DNA from: Shewanella sp.
GTDB lineage: Bacteria > Pseudomonadota > Gammaproteobacteria > Enterobacterales > Shewanellaceae
NCBI GenBank assembly: GCA_004195335.1
Contig: SDWK01000748.1
Span: forward strand, 1-8,551
DNA length: 8,551 nt
Direction: 5' to 3'
Position 1 is the stretch's first letter, and each line of letters opens with the position of its first letter. A program made the translations under genes and the position numbers. This document shows, one piece after another, positions 1-5,584 of the stretch. The notes beneath the pieces were generated by a model. The model was not told the origin of the DNA and did no database searches. It saw only the letters and a list, made by a program, of their open reading frames with translations.

Positions 1-527
1 GTTCTACACTCGGCTAAATCTTCAGGGTTAAGCTCGGGAAGACCCGGAAGCTCATCTTGTACGGTACCCAGAATTTCGACACGCTTGATAGAATCGATAC
101 CGAGATCGGCTTCCATATCCATCTCAAGTTCGAGCATCTCAGTCGGATAGCCAGTCTTTTCGGCAACCACTGACATCATGGTGGCTTGAACTTGCTCAGA
201 AGAGAGTGAGCCTTCAGCGGCACTAACATTAGGAGCCGCCGCGGCGCTAGAGTCTGCGATGCTTGTTGCTGTAGAGTTTCCAGAAGGCAATTTGCTATTC
301 ATGTAGCTAACGATTTCACCTAGTGTACGACACTCGGCTAAATCTTCAGGGCTAAGCTCTGGTAGGCCAGGAAGCTCGTCTTGAACTGTACCCAGTATTT
401 CGACGCGCTTGATAGAATCGATACCGAGATCGGCTTCCATATCCATCTCAAGCTCTAGCATCTCAGTTGGGTAGCCCGTCTTCTCGGCAACCACTTCAAG
501 CATGGTTGCTTGAACCTTCTCTGCAGA
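1..527 (-). repeat. Tandem acyl carrier protein repeats in pfaA (two copies, 324-bp offset)
   Basis: The first ACP spans about 306-527 (residues about 1264-1337) and the second about 1-203 (from residue 1372, cut by the window edge). Matching bases are offset by 324 bp (108 codons), and the modified serines lie at 414-416 (Ser1301) and 90-92 (Ser1409). I counted about 18 differences over about 170 aligned bases, and one identical run of more than 40 bases covers the serine region. Between the conserved ETGYPTEM-type stretch (EKTGYPTEM) and AECRT the only protein difference I see is Ser versus Asn in the EL(S/N)PED loop. The first copy has four extra residues before its first helix. Multiple near-identical ACPs are a hallmark of PfaA, and ACP number affects product yield in this family. 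Confidence 0.93.
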
Positions 528-3500
528 GAGAGTCGCAGAGAGTGAGCCCTCAGCTGCACTTGTATTAGCTGGAGCCGCCGCGGCGCTTGTATTAGTCGCT
601 GTTGCCACTTGAACTGGAGCCGCAACAGTGACAGGAGCTGGGGCGACAATAGGGGCTACTGGTGCATGTTGTACCAGAGCTGGCGCTACAGGCTTGGCTT
701 GTACAGGTGCTGCTTGCACTTGTGGTGCCGCCGCCATAGGTGCAGCTATTGAAGTCGTAGGCATAATTGGCGCGCGCTGTATTGCAGGCGCATAAGCTTG
801 AGTCGGCAACCCATTGAGCAGGCTGAGTGCGGCAATGTTACTGCCCGTTTGCATCTCAAGGAATTGAGTATGGCTTTGCAGTGTCTGTGCCTGAAGCTGG
901 TGGAACTGCTCCATAGAGCGTTGTAGGCTGTCTGGTATTGCGATACCGTTTCCAGCCAACTTGGTTTGTTCAGTCATTAAGGTCGTGAAGGTCTCACCGT
1001 ATTGCTGCGGGATCTCCAGGAACTGCAGATGAAGCTCTGCAGCTTGCTGTTGAGCGGCAAAAAAGTGGCTTAGCACATCACCGCTGACGCTAATAGCCGC
1101 CGCAGGCTGCTGCGCTGGTGTATTAGCAAGGGTTCGGCTTTGACTCGGGGCGTTCTCATTCGACATAGGTACAGCAATCTCCACAATCTTTTCTACAACA
1201 GTCGGCACTTCAACAATTTTTTCTACGATTTTTTCAACTTCGACTATCTTCTCTACGACTTTCTCAACAATCTTTTCTTCGACAATCCTCTCTACTCGAG
1301 GAGCTGGGCTTGTCACTGTCCCGGTCTCTAGAGACTTAGCCATCTTAGCGCGGGTGGCTTTGCTAATATGGTTGGCGGCGTTGAGGGTGATATTCATTGG
1401 TGATGCTTTAGCGGGCGCAGCAATATCGGCTTGGTATGGGTCGATATTATCAAGCTGTACACCTGCAACGGCCAATTGAACCGCGGCTTGCTTAAGTTGA
1501 AGATCACTATCACCTTTAGGGCTTGGGTTGATAGAGATGGTGCAAAGCTCACTCATCTTAGTGGCAAGTGTGCCTTGGACGAGTTTTTGGAGGATGTTCT
1601 TAGGACCAAATTCAACAAATACGCGCGCGCCAGCGTCATACATGGCTTCAAGTTCTGCGGTAAAGCGGACTGATTGAAGCATATGGTTCTTGAACGAAGC
1701 CTTAATTTTGGCGGCAGTATTGTCATAAAGCTCACCGGTGGCGTTGGAATACAGCGCACGTGTTGGCTTGGTGAATTTAGCGGCATCAATCGCTTTCGCA
1801 AACGGCGCTTGAGCATGACCTACAAGTTCGGTATGAAAAGCACCGGAGACAGGTAAGTTAATGGCTTTATAGCCAAGTGCACTCAAGGATTTTGCTGCTT
1901 CAGCCGTTGAAATAGTAGGACCTGCAATCACTGACTGAGTCGGTGCATTGTAGTTAGCCACTTTTACACCGTCGAATTTGGCGATAGTGCTCTCAAGCGT
2001 GGCTAAATCTGCAGCAGACTTGGTAATGATAGCGTACATGGCGCCAGCATCGGCTTCAGTTTCGCCTTTCTTAGGCTCAGCTTTTATTGCCATGGCGTGG
2101 CCACGGGCAAATGCCAGTTTGTAGTAATCGTCGCTTGAGATAACACCCGCTGCGCAAAGAGCACTTAGCTCACCAAAGCTGTGTCCTGCAACCATATCGG
2201 CATTGAAACCAGCAGCGGTGAATAGCGCATATTGACCCATAGAGATGGCGCCAATGGCACTCTGTGCGTTGGCGGTATTGGTCAGTACTGACTCTTGCAC
2301 CTTTAAGTCATCTTTATTAAAGACAGGCTTAGGATACAAGGTTTGCGACAATGGCGACTTGCCATTAGCGGCAAAGACTTTATCTGCGGTCACCAATTGT
2401 TGACGCATCTCAGGGTAGTAGCAAGCAAGGTCGCGTCCCATATTGAGATATTGAGAGCCTTGGCCTGCAAATAGCGCGGCCACTTTACCTTCTACGCTCG
2501 ATGCGCGGTAGCTGGTGCCACCAGGTAGCTGCCATGCAGTTGCATCATCGCTGGTTAGTTTAGCGATAGCTTGCTTGATCTGTGTTGCGAGTTCATCGCT
2601 TGTATTGGCAACTAAACCAATACGTGGTGACTTGGCATCGAGTTCGCGGAGGGCATACTGAGCTGCGGCATCTTTCAAGTTGAACTGAGCTTGAGTCACT
2701 GACGTTGCGAGTGTGTTCAGTTCCGCTATCAGTGCATCTTTACTCGCGGCGTTAATTAAGAAGCTTTGCGCTACCTGACGTTGACGGTATTTGGCCTTTT
2801 CGCTGTCGATTCGACTGTGTTCTTGTTTGTACTCTTCCAATACGAAGTGGAAGTTAGTGCCACCGAAACCAAATGAGCTGATACCAGCGCGGCGCGGTGT
2901 ACCGTCTGCACGAGGAAGCCAAGGGCGTGTCTCGGTGTTGAGATAAAATGGTGAGTTTTCAATATCGAGTTTAGGACTCGGCTCACTGATGTTAATCGTT
3001 GCGGGCAATACTTTATGATGCAGTGCCAGAGAGGCCTTGATAAGACCCGCGGTACCTGCAGTAGACTTAGTGTGGCCAATCTGTGATTTAACTGAACCCA
3101 AAGCGATGTGTTGTTTAGTGTCGTTGCCTTGACTAAATACAGAACAAAGCCCCGCAAATTCGGCAGCATCACCAGCCGCGGTACCTGTACCGTGAGCTTC
3201 AATAAGCCCCAAGGTGTGCGGCGCGAAACCAGCGTCATCATAGGCACGGTTTAGCGCTTTTGCTTGACCTTCTGGACGCGGAGCATAGATAGATTTGAAC
3301 TTGCCATCAGAAGATGAACCGACACCTTTAATCACCGAGTAGATACGGTCGCCATCGCGCTCAGCATCTTCGAGGCGCTTTAACGCAATCATGCCGATAC
3401 CTTCACCGATCATCATGCCTTTCGAATCGATATCAAATGGCTGAATGGTCTCGTTGGTGGTGAACGCCGGAGTCTTTGAGAAGCTCATATACATAGACGG

Positions 3501-4316
3501 TGAATTATCGGTACACACGCCACCGGTGATCATCATCTCCGAGCGGCCTTCGACCAACTCACTCAGTGCCATACGCATCGCGGCTAGAGAGCCTGCACAT
3601 GCGGCATCGACCACACAGTTCATACCGCCAAAGTCAAAACGGTTGGCAATACGACCAGCAATCACGTTACCGAGTGAACCCGGGAATGAGTTCTCTTCCC
3701 AATGCACATATTGGTCTTGGAACTTCTTGATCAGCATCTCGCTGTCGGTGTCGCTGATGCCACTGTTAGCGAACACTTTCTTAAGTACAGGATACTGAAG
3801 ACGGGCCGTTAAGCTGTGGCTGATCTTTTGACCTCCACCCACACCGAGCGTAATACCAATCTTGTCTCTGTCATAACCCTCAGGCAGATTCGCATCGGCT
3901 AACACTTCTTTTGCCACGATTAAAGAGAGCAGCTGTGAGGTATCTGTCAGCTCAAGGATATTTGGCGGTAGGCCAAACTCCATCGGGTTGAAATCAACAT
4001 CTGGCAGGAAGCCACCGCGCTTACAATAACTCTTATCCGGGGTGCTCTTGTTGGCGTCGTAATAATCTTCTGGCTGCCAGTGTGTTGGTGGCAGCTCGGT
4101 GATCGCATCAATTTTTTCACTAATCATATCCCAGAACTTATTCAAGTAACGGGAGTTGGCGAAGATGCTGGCCATACCGACAATAGCGATAGGCATATCT
4201 TTAAGACGCTTATTGAGTCTTGAATCAGCTTGTGAGTCCTGTTGAGGCTCAGTCGTTTTAGCTGACTGTTTATCACTCGCTAGAGGCTTCTTTGAAGGTT
4301 TAGAGGTCTGGCTCAT
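1..4316 (-). CDS. pfaA: PUFA synthase subunit PfaA, 5' part (KS-AT-ACP-ACP..., runs off the window)
   Basis: First subunit of the cytosolic polyketide-like PUFA synthase that builds EPA/DHA-type fatty acids from malonyl units without aerobic desaturases. Translated by hand, 1438 complete codons lie in the window and the frame stays open at position 1. A charged N-terminal tail (1-40) precedes the ketosynthase (about 41-495), with Cys240 in DAACAGS, His375 in EAHGTGT and His415 in GHTKSTAG. The acyltransferase (about 608-930) shows GQGSQ (618-622), Ser713 in GHSFGE and His828 in SGAFHTE. Then come a Glu/Lys/Ile/Val repeat (1008-1046), a Gln-rich helical region (about 1077-1170), an Ala/Pro-rich linker (about 1170-1260) and two ACPs with phosphopantetheine serines 1301 and 1409 in LGIDSIKR. 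Family members carry about five or more ACPs followed by a ketoreductase region, so roughly half the protein is expected to be missing. The start ATG (4316-4314) follows GGAG at 7 bases and overlaps the pfaR stop. All catalytic residues seen are intact. Confidence 0.96.
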   Translation of the reverse strand, partial: MSQTSKPSKKPLASDKQSAKTTEPQQDSQADSRLNKRLKDMPIAIVGMASIFANSRYLNKFWDMISEKIDAITELPPTHWQPEDYYDANKSTPDKSYCKRGGFLPDVDFNPMEFGLPPNILELTDTSQLLSLIVAKEVLADANLPEGYDRDKIGITLGVGGGQKISHSLTARLQYPVLKKVFANSGISDTDSEMLIKKFQDQYVHWEENSFPGSLGNVIAGRIANRFDFGGMNCVVDAACAGSLAAMRMALSELVEGRSEMMITGGVCTDNSPSMYMSFSKTPAFTTNETIQPFDIDSKGMMIGEGIGMIALKRLEDAERDGDRIYSVIKGVGSSSDGKFKSIYAPRPEGQAKALNRAYDDAGFAPHTLGLIEAHGTGTAAGDAAEFAGLCSVFSQGNDTKQHIALGSVKSQIGHTKSTAGTAGLIKASLALHHKVLPATINISEPSPKLDIENSPFYLNTETRPWLPRADGTPRRAGISSFGFGGTNFHFVLEEYKQEHSRIDSEKAKYRQRQVAQSFLINAASKDALIAELNTLATSVTQAQFNLKDAAAQYALRELDAKSPRIGLVANTSDELATQIKQAIAKLTSDDATAWQLPGGTSYRASSVEGKVAALFAGQGSQYLNMGRDLACYYPEMRQQLVTADKVFAANGKSPLSQTLYPKPVFNKDDLKVQESVLTNTANAQSAIGAISMGQYALFTAAGFNADMVAGHSFGELSALCAAGVISSDDYYKLAFARGHAMAIKAEPKKGETEADAGAMYAIITKSAADLATLESTIAKFDGVKVANYNAPTQSVIAGPTISTAEAAKSLSALGYKAINLPVSGAFHTELVGHAQAPFAKAIDAAKFTKPTRALYSNATGELYDNTAAKIKASFKNHMLQSVRFTAELEAMYDAGARVFVEFGPKNILQKLVQGTLATKMSELCTISINPSPKGDSDLQLKQAAVQLAVAGVQLDNIDPYQADIAAPAKASPMNITLNAANHISKATRAKMAKSLETGTVTSPAPRVERIVEEKIVEKVVEKIVEVEKIVEKIVEVPTVVEKIVEIAVPMSNENAPSQSRTLANTPAQQPAAAISVSGDVLSHFFAAQQQAAELHLQFLEIPQQYGETFTTLMTEQTKLAGNGIAIPDSLQRSMEQFHQLQAQTLQSHTQFLEMQTGSNIAALSLLNGLPTQAYAPAIQRAPIMPTTSIAAPMAAAPQVQAAPVQAKPVAPALVQHAPVAPIVAPAPVTVAAPVQVATATNTSAAAAPANTSAAEGSLSATLSAEKVQATMLEVVAEKTGYPTEMLELEMDMEADLGIDSIKRVEILGTVQDELPGLPELSPEDLAECRTLGEIVSYMNSKLPSGNSTATSIADSSAAAAPNVSAAEGSLSSEQVQATMMSVVAEKTGYPTEMLELEMDMEADLGIDSIKRVEILGTVQDELPGLPELNPEDLAECR
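545..800 (-). other. Ala/Pro-rich inter-domain linker of pfaA
   Basis: About 85 residues consisting mainly of Ala, Pro, Val, Gln and Thr, with motifs such as APVQAKPVAPALVQ, separate the helical region of PfaA from its first ACP. Such linkers are typical ahead of carrier domains and let the phosphopantetheine arm reach the KS and AT active sites. A shorter Ala/Ser-rich linker of the same kind separates the two ACPs (about 204-305). Confidence 0.8.
1179..1295 (-). repeat. Glu-Lys-Ile-Val tetrapeptide repeat linker in pfaA
   Basis: Residues 1008-1046 of PfaA are built almost only from V, E, K and I, in units such as VEKI, VEKV and VEVEKI, broken once by a PT. It lies between the acyltransferase and the Gln-rich helical region. 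At the DNA level it appears as a pyrimidine-rich 12-bp quasi-period. The segment could be an extended or helical charged spacer, or a dimer contact. No function can be read from sequence alone. Confidence 0.85.
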
Positions 4317-4327
4317 TATGAGTCTCC
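4314..4327 (-). promoter_or_regulatory. pfaA ribosome binding site and TAATG stop/start overlap with pfaR
   Basis: On the minus strand GGAG (4327-4324) lies 7 bases before the pfaA ATG (4316-4314), inside the last codons of pfaR. The pfaR stop TAA (4318-4316) shares its final A with the ATG. This fixes the pfaA start and implies one transcript with coupled translation of regulator and synthase. Confidence 0.88.
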
Positions 4328-5182
4328 GCTGGGTGCCTGATTTTCAGGCGTCTTGTTGTTAGTTTCAACGTGTTCCGTGACAGAGGTATGACTGAGTCTG
4401 GCTCCGGGGAAACGCTGCAAAAAGGTGTGGTAGTTGCGAACGAGCAACTTACGCAGATGAAACGGCCCATGCTTAAGCACATAGGCGATGTATCGATTCG
4501 TGGCTTGGGTGTTGCCATCTTGGTATATGTCTAAATAGATCCAGTCGCTGCTCGGGTCGATGCCAAGCAGTATTGAACTTGGTTGCTCTTCGGTTAAATG
4601 AGGCGGGATAGTGAGAGAGACTACCTGAACCACGTTACCCCCATCGGGACTCGGTATTTTCAATGTCTCGGCCAGTGTTTCAAAGTGAAGAGTATATGTT
4701 TGAACATCACTACCCTGAATGATGGGCAGTTGATTAAAGTATCGCTCTGGTACGTGGGGGCTCTCTATATCCCCTACGCGTGATATGCCGTAGCGTTTTA
4801 GACACCTGGCTAAACCGGAGCGAGAAACGTTGGGGTTAATAAAATTCTGAGTTGCCCGAAAGAGTTTATCGAGTGGCATCTTTAGTTGATACCTCAGTCC
4901 TACAACCACGTATTCCTGAAGAGGCGTCAACGTTGTATTGAGATGGTGGGGCGTATTTGGCGTATTTTCGACAGAGTCACGTTTGCGCCACTTACGTACC
5001 GTAGCTTCACCGATGTTCAGCACCTTGGAAAGCTGCATGACCGAAAGGTCGGATTCTTGAATAAATCGACGCATCTCGGGTGTGGTGGTGGCATTGCGGT
5101 GCCGAGTCTCGGTCGCGCTTTGCGTACGCTTACCCGGATTTGAATTTTCCGGATTCATATTTTTAGGAGCATGCTCTGGCAT
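4316..5182 (-). CDS. pfaR: PfaR-type regulator of the PUFA synthase locus, IS481-transposase-like
   Basis: Predicted DNA-binding regulator of 288 residues, immediately upstream of and overlapping pfaA, the place PfaR occupies in Shewanella EPA clusters. Residues 1-35 are a polar, Asn/Thr-rich tail. Residues 40-68 form a helix-turn-helix (LSVMQLSKVLNIGEATVRKW), and 85-132 form a second helical DNA-binding unit ending in NPNVSRSGLARCLKRYGI. Both match the layout of IS481-family transposase N-termini. Residues 160-260 look like the following RNase H-like core (GIDPSSDWIYLDIY, then LLVRNYHTF). As I align it, the first catalytic Asp is His166 and the TDNG Asp is Arg249. The protein stops soon after, without the region that would hold the Glu. 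It is therefore unlikely to transpose. No Shine-Dalgarno precedes the ATG at 5182; Met9 (5158) is an alternative start, also without one. Identity as PfaR rests on position plus domain type. Confidence 0.88.
   Translation of the reverse strand: MPEHAPKNMNPENSNPGKRTQSATETRHRNATTTPEMRRFIQESDLSVMQLSKVLNIGEATVRKWRKRDSVENTPNTPHHLNTTLTPLQEYVVVGLRYQLKMPLDKLFRATQNFINPNVSRSGLARCLKRYGISRVGDIESPHVPERYFNQLPIIQGSDVQTYTLHFETLAETLKIPSPDGGNVVQVVSLTIPPHLTEEQPSSILLGIDPSSDWIYLDIYQDGNTQATNRYIAYVLKHGPFHLRKLLVRNYHTFLQRFPGARLSHTSVTEHVETNNKTPENQAPSGDS
5167..5176. repeat. 10-bp perfect palindrome GAGCATGCTC at the pfaR start
   Basis: This self-complementary sequence covers codons 3-6 of pfaR, just downstream of the predicted transcription start. 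It could be an operator half-site pair or chance, since a 10-bp palindrome is not rare. Confidence 0.3.
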
Positions 5183-5199
5183 CAGTTTAGCGCTATTCC

Positions 5200-5228
5200 A
5201 TTATAATCTAGTGGGACTAAATACAAAT
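5200..5228 (-). promoter_or_regulatory. Predicted promoter of pfaR-pfaA
   Basis: A perfect TATAAT lies on the minus strand at 5205-5200. The -35 region is poor: the candidates are ATTTGT (5228-5223, 17-bp spacer) or TTGTAT (5226-5221, 15-bp spacer). Transcription would begin near 5192-5194, only about 10 bases before the ATG at 5182, which fits the absence of a ribosome binding site. The weak -35 suggests help from an activator. Confidence 0.5.
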
Positions 5229-5426
5229 TTATGACTAGGTAACTCTGCGGAAGTTCCCATCTTGTCGTTATTTACAGGGTCTTTATTGACTAATGGTTGA
5301 GCAGATTACCTGACCTTGGAGTCCAACACAATCACCTGGGACTTATTAATTTCTCTTCCGACCAGTTTAAGCTTACATGTGTACGCTGTGTGTGTGATTT
5401 ATGTTTTAAAACAGCTGGTAAAAATA

Positions 5427-5448
5427 AAGCGTGATCTAGGTCAAATAA
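5427..5448 (+). promoter_or_regulatory. CRP/FNR-like operator upstream of the EF-G-like gene
   Basis: The 22-bp site has half-sites CGTGA (5430-5434) and TCAAA (5441-5445) around TCTAGG. It matches the CRP consensus TGTGA-N6-TCACA at 8 of 10 core positions and the full 22-bp palindrome at about 16 of 22. Read as an FNR site (TTGAT-N4-ATCAA) it is GTGAT-CTAG-GTCAA, also 8 of 10. The centre at 5437.5 is 41.5 bases from the start predicted by the downstream -10, which is class II geometry. Confidence 0.55.
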
Positions 5449-5466
5449 CAGTCACCAGTACAAGTC

Positions 5467-5479
5467 TATACTCAATGGT
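5467..5479 (+). promoter_or_regulatory. -10 box and predicted transcription start of the EF-G-like gene
   Basis: TATACT (5467-5472) matches the consensus at 5 of 6 positions, with a start expected near 5479. There is no proper -35; the CRP/FNR-like site takes that place, as usual for class II activated promoters. The leader would be about 100 bases. Other weak -10 candidates exist, such as TACACT at 5512. Confidence 0.42.
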
Positions 5480-5570
5480 AACAACTTCAGATTCTTCACT
5501 ATTAGCTAGCTACACTCTATTAGCAGTAATGCAAAGGTTTAATCCATTTGACTTAATTAAATGACATTGA

Positions 5571-5584
5571 AGGAGGCCAATATG
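5571..5584 (+). promoter_or_regulatory. Ribosome binding site fixing the EF-G-like start
   Basis: AGGAGG at 5571-5576 is followed after five bases by ATG at 5582. This favours 5582 over the in-frame ATG at 5561, which would add seven residues encoded across the Shine-Dalgarno itself and which has no binding site of its own. Confidence 0.9.

Larger units (their letters stand above)
5183..5581. other. Divergent intergenic region between pfaR and the EF-G-like gene
   Basis: 399 bases without a supported gene. It is AT-rich and holds the pfaR -10 box near its left end, a CRP/FNR-like site at 5427-5448, a plus-strand -10 at 5467-5472, a TAGCTAGCTA palindrome at 5504-5513 and the EF-G-like ribosome binding site at its right end. 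The stretch 5229-5426 shows no motif I can name. An open frame from a TTG at 5316 to 5564 crosses these signals and looks non-coding. Confidence 0.75.

Noticed and set aside
1179..1295. 12-bp quasi-periodic repeats as a possible CRISPR or minisatellite array
   Set aside because: There are no unique spacers of constant size, and the repeats are in frame and coding for the PfaA linker.
1140..1331. Plus-strand frame rich in Asn, Phe and Tyr that looks like a repeat protein
   Set aside because: It is the complement of the Glu/Lys/Ile/Val repeat of PfaA; low complexity explains it.
2771..3247. Minus-strand open frame of 158 codons inside pfaA
   Set aside because: Same strand but a different frame from the ketosynthase, which carries His375 and His415 here; its translation shows no recognisable motif.
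3445..3798. Plus-strand open frame of 117 codons inside pfaA
   Set aside because: Antisense to the conserved ketosynthase active-site region; no ribosome binding site; explained as a shadow of pfaA.
4300..4518. Minus-strand frame of 72 codons across the pfaR-pfaA junction
   Set aside because: Overlaps the C-terminus of pfaR in another frame and lacks its own start signals.
5316..5564. Plus-strand open frame of 82 codons from a TTG, overlapping the EF-G-like leader
   Set aside because: It has no ribosome binding site, crosses the CRP/FNR-like site and -10 box, and shows a composition with no domain sense.
5561..5581. Upstream ATG at 5561 as the EF-G-like start
   Set aside because: The added seven codons would encode the AGGAGG itself; the ATG at 5582 has ideal spacing.
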